Assembly (NCBI GenBank): GCA_031283515.1 | Contig: JAITBS010000533.1 | Span: 1-9,662 of the forward strand | Reading direction: 5' to 3' | Source: Planctomycetaceae bacterium | GTDB taxonomy: Bacteria > Planctomycetota > Planctomycetia > Pirellulales > Thermoguttaceae | Length of the DNA stretch: 9,662 bases | Shown: positions 1-6,187 of the stretch, one piece after another | Numbering within the stretch: position 1 is the first letter of the stretch | How the letters are laid out: every line of letters starts with the position of its first letter | Translations under genes and position numbers: made by a program | The notes under the pieces: model-generated | Databases searched by the model: none | The model's input: only the letters and a program-made list of their open reading frames with translations | What the model was told of the DNA's origin: nothing

Positions 1-29
1 CTTTCAGACAGAGGAATGTTAGTTGTACG

Positions 30-116
30 AGTCCGCAGGTCGATGACCTGCGGTTATGAAAATCACACCCCTGTCGGGGTGAAAATCGAAAAACAAAAAT
101 TCCACTGATATATTAC
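30..116 (+). repeat. Partial copy of inverted-repeat (MITE-like) element, right-hand end
   Basis: The segment ends in ATTCCACTGATATATTAC (99-116), the same terminus that bounds the complete element at 5579-5860. It carries two hairpins. The first is CCGCAGGTC/GACCTGCGG (33-41 with 45-53, loop GAT); the second is CACCCC/GGGGTG (66-71 with 76-81, loop TGTC). The whole stretch matches the reverse complement of 3898-3980 almost base for base, apart from the second hairpin and about two other positions. The left end of the element would lie before the window start. It sits just downstream of the minus-strand gene ending at 176, so the hairpins might also act on the 3' end of that transcript. Bases 117-175 hold no recognisable feature. 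Confidence 0.75.
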
Positions 117-175
117 AAAGGCAGTAATCCGCTTGCGATACTCCCCACTCTCCACTATCAACTCTCAACTACAAA

Positions 176-2497
176 TCATTGTTCTTTGTGGATGATTTTT
201 TTCCAATAAGTTTCAAAATCGAAATGAGGAGAATTGTCTCCGTCATGGCATTGAATACAAACCTTTTTGGCAGAATCAAGCGGTAAACGAATTATTTTAC
301 GATGTTTCTCTTGAAGTACCGTATCCGAACCTTGTTCTGCTTTAGTGTGGTTTTCACCGGGACCATGACAGGTTTCACAACCAACATTTATAAGTTCAGG
401 AGTTTCCTTTTCGCCCAGAAAACCGTGTTCGTAAGGCAGAAATTCCGCCGGATTCCAACCAACAACATGGCAGGCAATACATTCCGGATCAAAAGTTCGT
501 GCCGGTTTTGATGTCTCCACCAGTGAATGCCATGCGGCGGCATGACGTGATTTTCTCCAATTTGAGAACGATAACTCGTGACAATCCGCACAGGATTTTG
601 AACCAATAAACCGTCCGCTTTCAACTGCATGGCGATTCGGAATCGGTTTAATTCCCAACCCTTGAAAACCGGTTTCTTTAAGTTGTTCCTGATAAAGTTG
701 CATCAGAGCAGTAATTGTTTTTGAATTTTCAAATCGGGAATCCAACGGAACACGTTGATAACGAAACGGCGTATTGAGATCGTCGTAAAGCCCAATCGCA
801 ACCGCAAATTTTCCTTTTTCGCCAACTTCAATCAACATACTGTTGTCTATCCAGTTTGGTCGAAATGGCGGTTCCGCCGGAGTATCGCTCGGAATAACAT
901 AATCAAATTGCCCTGACATTGACTTGACAATCTGTTTCGTCTCCTCCGCAGAACCATGAATAATTAAAATACGTTTATCACATTTTTCCGTAACAAATTG
1001 CGGCAATATCTTTTTTAACCGTTTAACAGCGTCTTCGTGTTTAATATCATCGTTGTTAATCTCTTTGAGCAATGATTGACCTATTACCGAAGTAACACCG
1101 ACTTTCATACCGTTTTGTTCAAAAACGCGGTATGGTGCAGTGAAATCAGGATCAAATTGCATAATTGCCACATTAGCCGAAGTGTAACGGCGTGGAATAC
1201 CCGGTACGTCAACAAAATACAAAATCAATGCATCTGTTGGTAAAAGCAGTTCCCGATTCCCAACGCCGGTTACCTGATATTTCATCAACCGGAGAGCTTC
1301 GTCAATAACAAAATTGAACTTCAACTCCTCCTGACGACCAAAACCTTTATTGAGATTACCGGCGTCAATCGGAAGAATGAACCACCCTTTTTTTTCTTCA
1401 AGCTCTCTGAAAAATGTATAACGCCGACTCAATCCGCCTTTCATTTGTTCCATACCGGCACAACCACAAGGTTCAACATAACCGTTCATAAATCCGGTAA
1501 ACACAAGAAGTAATTTCGGCTTCTCCCAACCAACAAACAATTCTCCATTAACCGCAACCGGATCAAATGGTTGTTTCGCTTCAGAGGACACAACATTTAA
1601 CTCCAACGGTTCAGCCTGTGTTTTCGCAACATCAACCGGCAAAGATTCCGTTTGATTTTCCGCAACATTCGGTGTCAGCGGTAATTCCGTATGATTTTGC
1701 GCAACATTCGGTGTTGTCGGTAATTCCGTTTGATTTTGCGCAACATTCGGTGTTGCCGGTAATTCCGTTTGATTTTCCGCAACATTCATTGTCAGCGGTT
1801 TGGTTTCATGCCGAAGCGGATTGACCAAAGACGGCGTAACAGAAAACGAATCTGGAACAAATGGTTCCGCCTCAGAAGTTGTTACGGGAACAGATGATAC
1901 CTGTAATTCCGAAACATACGGAGTTGCAACTGGTTCCGATTCCTTCGGAGGCATAGAAAAATCGGCAATTTTTTCCGTTAACTCAATAGATTCTGCCGGT
2001 TTGGTTTCTTCTGTTGGTTTAACTTCGTCTAATGATTGGGCAGATGTTGTTACATGGGTTGACGGTGATTCCGAAAGCGGTGTATTGGGTGTTACAAAAT
2101 CAAAACCGGTTGGAGCGGTTCCAGAATCTTGATTTGTTGTCGCTTGAATGAAAATATCGTTTACCGGAGGAGTAGAAGACAACGGCGTTTCCGAATTAAC
2201 CATTTCCGAACTCATTGTCTCCGATTGAACCGGTTCCGATTGAATCGGTTCGGATTTAGCAGATTCAGGCGTAACAGGAATAACTTGTTCTATTTTTGTT
2301 TCATTCACCGTCAACTCTTTTACATTTATTACCGGACGCGGTTGAAACGGATCGGCAAGCAATGGCGGAACGGATTGTGTTTCCGTTTCGGGTTGAGAGG
2401 ATTCGGATGTTGCCGGAATAGTGTTGTTTTTACAGCCGGAACAAAAAAGAATCGAAAGAAAAACAACAGAAAAAAATAAGGAAAATAAACGGAACAT
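176..2497 (-). CDS. Lipoprotein with degenerate metallophosphatase-like domain fused to tetraheme cytochrome c554-like domain
   Basis: 773 residues. Residues 1-21 are a hydrophobic signal peptide, followed by Cys22 in SGC, a plausible though imperfect lipobox (Cys at -3). Residues 23-315 are a low-complexity Ser/Thr/Pro/Glu linker holding four 13-residue repeats (238-289). Residues about 328-610 resemble a 5'-nucleotidase/metallophosphatase fold with the motif VEPCGCAG (342-348) followed by KGGLSRR, but the expected metal ligands are altered (DAGN at 378-381, GNRE at 413-416). Residues 630-760 contain four CxxCH heme motifs: CADCH 636-640, CIACH 673-677, CETCH 707-711 and CIQCH 747-751. Spare histidines (H652, H657, H691, H717) could be distal ligands, as in cytochrome c554-type domains. 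It is likely anchored in the periplasm or outer envelope and carries electrons; donor and acceptor are unknown. The start is the only Met before the signal peptide, and no clear Shine-Dalgarno is seen. Domain architecture is well supported; the biological role is inferred. Confidence 0.88.
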   Translation of the reverse strand: MFRLFSLFFSVVFLSILFCSGCKNNTIPATSESSQPETETQSVPPLLADPFQPRPVINVKELTVNETKIEQVIPVTPESAKSEPIQSEPVQSETMSSEMVNSETPLSSTPPVNDIFIQATTNQDSGTAPTGFDFVTPNTPLSESPSTHVTTSAQSLDEVKPTEETKPAESIELTEKIADFSMPPKESEPVATPYVSELQVSSVPVTTSEAEPFVPDSFSVTPSLVNPLRHETKPLTMNVAENQTELPATPNVAQNQTELPTTPNVAQNHTELPLTPNVAENQTESLPVDVAKTQAEPLELNVVSSEAKQPFDPVAVNGELFVGWEKPKLLLVFTGFMNGYVEPCGCAGMEQMKGGLSRRYTFFRELEEKKGWFILPIDAGNLNKGFGRQEELKFNFVIDEALRLMKYQVTGVGNRELLLPTDALILYFVDVPGIPRRYTSANVAIMQFDPDFTAPYRVFEQNGMKVGVTSVIGQSLLKEINNDDIKHEDAVKRLKKILPQFVTEKCDKRILIIHGSAEETKQIVKSMSGQFDYVIPSDTPAEPPFRPNWIDNSMLIEVGEKGKFAVAIGLYDDLNTPFRYQRVPLDSRFENSKTITALMQLYQEQLKETGFQGLGIKPIPNRHAVESGRFIGSKSCADCHELSFSNWRKSRHAAAWHSLVETSKPARTFDPECIACHVVGWNPAEFLPYEHGFLGEKETPELINVGCETCHGPGENHTKAEQGSDTVLQEKHRKIIRLPLDSAKKVCIQCHDGDNSPHFDFETYWKKIIHKEQ
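1631..1786 (-). repeat. 39-bp coding tandem repeat, about four units
   Basis: Within the linker of the tetraheme lipoprotein, a 13-residue unit of the form NVAQNQTELPTTP is repeated at residues 238-250, 251-263, 264-276 and, more diverged, 277-289. The DNA units are nearly identical in the first three copies, which points to recent slippage or unequal recombination. Weaker echoes follow (VAKTQAEPLELNV). The unit is rich in Asn, Gln, Thr and Pro, consistent with a flexible spacer holding the C-terminal domains away from the membrane anchor. Confidence 0.85.
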
Positions 2498-2563
2498 TAG
2501 ATTTTCGTGTTAATAAAATTTGTAATTATTCAGTATGTCCACAGATTACACAGACTGCTTTCC

Positions 2564-2664
2564 GCGTTAATCTGCGTAATCTGCGGACTTACATTTATTA
2601 GCGTTAATCAGCGTAATCTGCGGACTTATATTCATCTACGTTAATCTGCGGACAAATTTATCTA
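2564..2664. repeat. Intergenic tandem repeat, TAATCTGCG-rich, about 2.7 units
   Basis: Units of about 37-38 bases start at 2564 (GCGTTAATCTGCGTAATCTG...), 2601 and 2639, the last shortened. Each contains GTTAATCWGCG and, in the first two, GTAATCTGCGGACTTA. A related motif precedes it at 2537-2555 (GTCCACAGATTACACAGAC), and the inverse form recurs at 5271-5288 (TCCGCAGATTGCGCAGATTA). It fills most of the 175-base gap between the tetraheme gene and the oxidoreductase gene. No function is apparent; it resembles a dispersed low-complexity intergenic repeat. No promoter for the tetraheme gene could be picked out here. Confidence 0.75.
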
Positions 2665-2672
2665 CTGTTTTT

Positions 2673-3686
2673 TTACAGATTAACAGGTTTTCGTGTTTGG
2701 ATAGACTCCATTTCTTTCAACGCAAGGTATAACGCATCGCGTGCGAGTTGACCGCCGAGAATTGGTGAGACATTCCCTTTTTGTACGGAATCGGTAACTT
2801 CTTTCAATTCATTGGCAAACACTCCGACTTCATCGAGATTAGGGAGTTCAGCTTTTTCGACTTTTCCATCTTCGGTTAAAATAGTCGGAGCCGCTTCGTT
2901 AAGAACCAGTGTCGCTTTTTCAAAATGAACCTCAAAATTAGCCATAAACGGACGGCCTTGTTGAAAAATACAACCGCTGTTCGATGTAACAAGAATATCG
3001 GAATCGTCATAGAGAAATTGCGTACTGAAATATTCCGGAGTTCCGCTCCGCAACCGCCCCACACTTTGAACCGTTTTCGGTAACCCAAACAGCAACCGAA
3101 TAAAATGTGCATCGTGAATATGCAAATCCAAAAGCGGACCGCCAATAGTATTCATATCGTAAAAATGTTTCAACCAGACCGGATCGGAAATGACGCGGTT
3201 GAAATGTCCGCCGAGCAATTTTCCGTAACGACCAGATTGAACCGCTTCATAAACAAAAGCATAGGCTGTGAAAAACGGAAGAACATGAGCAACCATAAAC
3301 AATTTATTGTTTTTTTCAGCGGCGGCAACCATTTTATCCGCGTCCTCCAGTTTCAAAGCGATTGGTTTTTCAGAAAGAACATGTTTTCCGGCGTTCAATG
3401 CGGTAATTGCGGTTGCGGCGTGAACATTGGGCGGAAGACAAATATCAAGCATGTCAACATTCGGATCGGCAAGTATTCCGTTCAGATCGGCGTAAGTGGT
3501 AACACCGGTCAAATCCATTTTCGTTCCTTGAGGACCGAAATTACCCTTAATACTTGTCCAATCACCTTGACGGCGTTCTGGAATTGTTTCGCAAATTGCG
3601 GTTACTTTGACGTTGCTAAGTTTTTGATACGCCAAATAATGAATCATCCCCATAAAACCAAGACCCGTAATTCCAATTTTTAACAT
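2673..3686 (-). CDS. Gfo/Idh/MocA family oxidoreductase
   Basis: 337 residues, a usual length for this family. The N-terminus MLKIGITGLGFMG gives a Rossmann nucleotide-binding loop (G8, G10, G13), so it probably binds NAD(H) or NADP(H). SEKPIAL (105-111) is the conserved EKP motif, whose Lys is catalytic in the family. In the C-terminal alpha/beta domain, GGPLLDLHIHD (182-192) supplies the usual Asp and His near the active site. Family members oxidise or reduce sugars, inositols or related compounds; the substrate cannot be told from sequence. No signal peptide is seen, so it is cytoplasmic. The start at 3686 is chosen because AAAGGAG lies six bases upstream and the Rossmann motif begins at once; the frame stays open to 3896 but those 70 codons look non-coding. 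It stands alone between repeat-rich gaps, so no pathway is suggested by neighbours. Confidence 0.93.
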   Translation of the reverse strand: MLKIGITGLGFMGMIHYLAYQKLSNVKVTAICETIPERRQGDWTSIKGNFGPQGTKMDLTGVTTYADLNGILADPNVDMLDICLPPNVHAATAITALNAGKHVLSEKPIALKLEDADKMVAAAEKNNKLFMVAHVLPFFTAYAFVYEAVQSGRYGKLLGGHFNRVISDPVWLKHFYDMNTIGGPLLDLHIHDAHFIRLLFGLPKTVQSVGRLRSGTPEYFSTQFLYDDSDILVTSNSGCIFQQGRPFMANFEVHFEKATLVLNEAAPTILTEDGKVEKAELPNLDEVGVFANELKEVTDSVQKGNVSPILGGQLARDALYLALKEMESIQTRKPVNL

Positions 3687-3692
3687 GGTTTT

Positions 3693-3699
3693 CTCCTTT
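3693..3699 (-). promoter_or_regulatory. Shine-Dalgarno site of the oxidoreductase gene
   Basis: The minus strand reads AAAGGAG followed by six bases and ATG at 3686. This decides the start against the much longer open frame reaching 3896. Confidence 0.85.
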
Positions 3700-3897
3700 A
3701 TAAATTTGTATGAAAATCGTTTCAAAAACGGTACAGTGTTCTCAACACCAATAACCAACTTAATCAAATAATCCGATTCACTGTCAACAAGCACGCCGAC
3801 ACAACCGTAGATTATACTCCTCACACTTGACAATTCGGTTTTCGTTTTTTGACAAGATACACAGATTTTGACGGGATTTTTAAATAAAAAACACAAA

Positions 3898-4075
3898 AAT
3901 AGATCAGTGGAATTTTTGTTTTTCGATTTTCACCTCGAAGAGGTACGATTTTCATAACCGCAAGTCATCGACCTGCGGACTTGTTGGGTTCGTTCCGCCT
4001 TTCGGGCGAGGTTGAGGCAAGGTATTTACCATAGGTTGCGATTCGCTTGACCTACGGTTATGAAAATTCCACTGA
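3898..4075. mobile_element. MITE-like inverted-repeat element, about 175 bp
   Basis: The left end is AATAGATCAGTGGAAT (3898-3913), one base different from the left end of the element at 5579; the right end is ATTCCACTGA (4066-4075), its inverse. Inside the ends, CATAACCGCAAGTC (left arm) faces GACCTACGGTTATG (right arm), extending the inverted repeat. The left arm also carries a small hairpin ACCTC/GAGGT (3932-3936 with 3940-3944). Reverse-complemented, 3898-3980 matches 30-114. There is no reading frame of note and no transposase, as expected for a non-autonomous element. It lies between the oxidoreductase start and the stop of the cytochrome lipoprotein, filling most of that 415-base gap; 3700-3897 holds no other clear feature. 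Confidence 0.7.
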
Positions 4076-4101
4076 AACATTAATGATATTTTTTGGTTGT
4101 G

Positions 4102-5106
4102 TTATTCATTTTTTCCAACGGCACTTGGATAAAATTCTTTGTGGCATTTGTCACAAGCTTCGGTCATTTCCTTAAAGGCTGCCCAATAAGTTTGGTAATC
4201 GATTTTTTCTTCTGCATAACTATGAATTGCGGCATTGGCTTTGATGGCGGCATCGCGGAATTGTTCGCATTCCTTTTTCCACTCAGCAACAGCATCCGGT
4301 TTTGAAGTATCTTTAACATTGGCGATACTTCCTTGCGGAATAACCGCTAATGCGGCAAGAGCTCCAAAAACACGTTCTGGTTTTTTGAGTTGTGTTTTCA
4401 ATTTTCTTTCCGTATTGGTTAAGCGAGTCAAGGTAGAATTTAGATTGGGTACAGCTTTCATTAGGGGTTGCAGTTCGGCGGTTTTGGTCCATTCTAGAGT
4501 TGAGGGATCACCTTCGCTGGTCAATGCGGATTTGAGTTTGTTATAAGATTCTTTTGCAGCATCATATTGGGTTGTGTTAGCGAGTTCTGTTGCTGCTTTG
4601 ATAATACCAGGCGAAGCGTTCTTGTATTTGGAATCGGCATTCGCTTTACCAACTGCCAATGCAATCAGAGCCAGAGCATTGGCATCACGAACCACGAAAT
4701 CACCATCATTTTTATAGTTGACAGTTCCATCGAGTTCTTCCAATGTTTTACCGAGTTTTTCGACATATTCATCAATTTGAGCGATCAAATCTGTGATGGG
4801 TGGTATTGGAATTAGTTCGGCGGCGAATTTTCCGGTTGGCTGAGCGGGCAGTAATAGAGTTCCTTCTTTCAAGTCTGTTTTTTTCTCTTCTTCTTTGGGG
4901 TCTGTTTTTTTTTCGGAATTGGAAGAAGGACTATTGGCGGGAACCAGTGGTTCAATAACACCGCTACTGGAAGTGACACCGGGTTGAACCGTATGATTAG
5001 ATTTGGGTGGTGGGACTATAGTTGGCGATTGAGGACAACCGGCAACTATTGCTAACATGACGGCTGATACTAAAAGGGAACCAGAAAAAACCAAACTTTT
5101 TTTCAT
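4102..5106 (-). CDS. Lipoprotein with C-terminal single-heme motif, cytochrome c'-like
   Basis: 334 residues. Residues 1-23 form a signal peptide (MKK, then a hydrophobic run) ending in the lipobox IVAGC with Cys24. Residues 25-82 are a Pro/Ser/Lys/Glu linker with a short duplication (EKKTDPKEE / EKKTDLKEG). The rest is predicted helical, and CDKCH (318-322) lies twelve residues from the C-terminus, the position of the heme-binding motif in cytochrome c'-type four-helix bundles. Residues 137-195 look like an earlier, heme-less version of residues 243-310, suggesting an internal duplication. It is likely a membrane-anchored periplasmic heme protein for electron transfer or small-ligand binding; the partner is unknown. 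The start at 5106 has AAGGAG ten bases upstream (5117-5122). It is transcribed in the same direction as the tetraheme lipoprotein but is separated from it by the oxidoreductase. Confidence 0.87.
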   Translation of the reverse strand: MKKSLVFSGSLLVSAVMLAIVAGCPQSPTIVPPPKSNHTVQPGVTSSSGVIEPLVPANSPSSNSEKKTDPKEEEKKTDLKEGTLLLPAQPTGKFAAELIPIPPITDLIAQIDEYVEKLGKTLEELDGTVNYKNDGDFVVRDANALALIALAVGKANADSKYKNASPGIIKAATELANTTQYDAAKESYNKLKSALTSEGDPSTLEWTKTAELQPLMKAVPNLNSTLTRLTNTERKLKTQLKKPERVFGALAALAVIPQGSIANVKDTSKPDAVAEWKKECEQFRDAAIKANAAIHSYAEEKIDYQTYWAAFKEMTEACDKCHKEFYPSAVGKNE

Positions 5107-5116
5107 GTCAATTTTG

Positions 5117-5122
5117 CTCCTT
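5117..5122 (-). promoter_or_regulatory. Shine-Dalgarno site of the cytochrome c'-like gene
   Basis: The minus strand reads AAGGAG, ten bases before the ATG at 5106. It supports the start that gives a complete lipoprotein signal peptide. Confidence 0.7.
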
Positions 5123-5237
5123 AAAAGGGTTAATGGGAGATTAAATTAAAAAAATCCAACAAATCAGACATTATTTTAGCGTAACCACAGACTTTTTCCA
5201 GTCATACCCCATGTTTTTCTATTTTTTACGAGAATCA

Positions 5238-5310
5238 CCGTTGTAATTGTTATTCCGAATAAATTTATCCGCAGATTGCGCAGATTATCGAAGAGTTATT
5301 ATTACAACGG
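5238..5310. repeat. Imperfect palindrome, 73 bp, with 10-bp perfect ends
   Basis: CCGTTGTAAT at 5238-5247 is the exact inverse of ATTACAACGG at 5301-5310. Inside the arms, TGTTATTC faces GAGTTATT, so pairing continues imperfectly. The centre holds TCCGCAGATTGCGCAGATTA, an inverse relative of the 2564-2664 repeat. It may be another small repeat element, or a hairpin in the leader of the minus-strand cytochrome gene, which starts 132 bases away. The rest of the gap (5107-5494) holds AT-rich sequence and a short tandem repeat. Confidence 0.5.
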
Positions 5311-5344
5311 ATGTTCCTTATTTGTTTTCCAAGAATTTTTGCAC

Positions 5345-5392
5345 TAAGGATTTGTCCTTATTCGAGTTAGGTCAAGTTCGAGTTAGATCAAG
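5345..5392. repeat. Short hairpin followed by a 16-bp tandem duplication
   Basis: TAAGGA (5345-5350) pairs with TCCTTA (5355-5360) around the loop TTTG. Directly after it, TTCGAGTTAGRTCAAG is repeated twice (5361-5376 and 5377-5392) with one mismatch. The position is about 100 bases before the ATG at 5495, so it could be a control region for that broken frame, such as a direct-repeat binding site, but nothing else supports this. Confidence 0.5.
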
Positions 5393-5494
5393 ATTTCTTA
5401 ATTTTTTTGATATTTTTTAAAAAAAGTAGATTTTTAGCCAAAATTTCCTTAAAATCATTCTTTTTGATTGCCAATTTTTAGCCCGCAAATAACT

Positions 5495-5635
5495 ATGACA
5501 ACACAAGATAATGAAAATGTTTCAGAAAAAGAATCAAACACCGGTATATTAAGGGAGCTTCTAAAAACTCGTTTTTTTGTAATATATCAGTGGAATTTTT
5601 TTTGGAGTTGTTTACAGTTGGAAATTACAAGGTAG
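5495..5635 (+). pseudogene. 5' fragment of an unknown gene cut by the MITE-like element
   Basis: An ATG at 5495 opens a frame whose first 28 codons read MTTQDNENVSEKESNTGILR and then ELLKTRFF, a credible hydrophilic N-terminus with an amphipathic helix. At 5579, exactly where the 18-base inverted end of the element begins, the frame passes into element sequence (VIYQWNFFW...) and stops at 5633-5635. Codons 29-46 are therefore element-derived. No continuation is convincing after the element's right end at 5860: the three frames give short runs only. There is no Shine-Dalgarno. The fragment is too short to identify; it may be a disrupted gene or chance coding. Confidence 0.35.
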
Positions 5636-5860
5636 GCAACTAAAAGGTAGGCGACCTTTCGCCGAAAGGTTTTCGCCTACGGTCGCAACGGTTGGGCTTA
5701 GTATTGTGTTGTACGCAGTGAGTCCTTCATTTCCGTCCGTCAACAGGGTCAAGTCGGCGAGTACGCCGACCAACGGTGGGTGAAAACCCTTCGGCGAAAC
5801 GTTGGCTACCTTTGGAGTTCATTGGTAAACAAATTGACGAATATTCCACTGATATATTAC
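5579..5860. mobile_element. MITE-like element, 282 bp, perfect 18-bp terminal inverted repeats
   Basis: The left end GTAATATATCAGTGGAAT (5579-5596) and right end ATTCCACTGATATATTAC (5843-5860) are perfect inverse copies. Subterminal sequence is also inverted: the AAGGTAGGCGACCTTTCGCC region near 5644 matches, with few changes, the reverse complement of 5785-5820. Internal hairpins are GTAGGCG-ACCTTTCG/CGAAAGGT-CGCCTAC (5647-5680) and GTCGGCG/CGCCGAC (5753-5759 with 5764-5770). There is no transposase and no credible gene, so it would depend on an enzyme encoded elsewhere. No clear target-site duplication is visible. The same terminus recurs at 99-116, 3898-3913 and 4066-4075. Confidence 0.8.
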
Positions 5861-6187
5861 GAGGTTATTTATACTTCTCATTGTTTCAAATGAGTTGTTT
5901 TTTAGTACCAGTAATTGATCATTATAAGGTAATCAAAACATACGTTATAGATGAAAACGTTAGAAATAAAAGTCATTTTTAACAAAAAAAACTTTTTGTG
6001 AGCGGACACTTCTATACTTGAACTTTTCTCGATTCAGAAGTAGATTGGTTGTATGGATAAAAAGTGATAGATGTTGATAGAACAGATTTGTGATCTTTGA
6101 CAATTAGGTAGTAACTGTGAATTATAGCGATAGCGAGGGATTTTTGTCCACGTTACAATCGTTATAAAGTGAAAAAAGTCGGGCTAA
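5861..6187. other. Intergenic stretch with no identifiable gene
   Basis: The stretch is AT-rich with stop codons in all frames. In the frame of the RHS gene, stops lie at 6170-6172 and 6185-6187, directly before recognisable RHS sequence. In another frame, 6151-6213 reads RYNRYKVKKVGLTEHNIHYR, which could be a frameshifted RHS remnant, but this is weak. No promoter or ribosome-binding site was recognised for the RHS frame. Confidence 0.5.

Noticed and set aside
1567..2479. Plus-strand open frames opposite the tetraheme gene
   Set aside because: They are antisense shadows of the low-complexity linker; their repetitive products simply mirror the 39-base repeat and the Ser/Thr/Glu-rich codons.
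2537..2664. CRISPR-like spacing of repeats
   Set aside because: The units abut without unique spacers, so this is a plain tandem repeat.
3811..3816. TATAAT on the minus strand upstream of the oxidoreductase
   Set aside because: The nearest TTGTCA is only 11 bases away and no hexamer near -35 consensus lies at 16-18 bases, so it is not supported as a promoter.
3687..3896. 70 extra codons in frame upstream of the oxidoreductase start
   Set aside because: The start at 3686 has a strong AAAGGAG and begins directly with the Rossmann motif; the extension is Cys- and Lys-rich and reaches almost to the repeat element.
5776..5982. 68-codon plus-strand frame
   Set aside because: Its first 28 codons lie inside the MITE-like element and the remainder has no protein-like pattern or ribosome-binding site.
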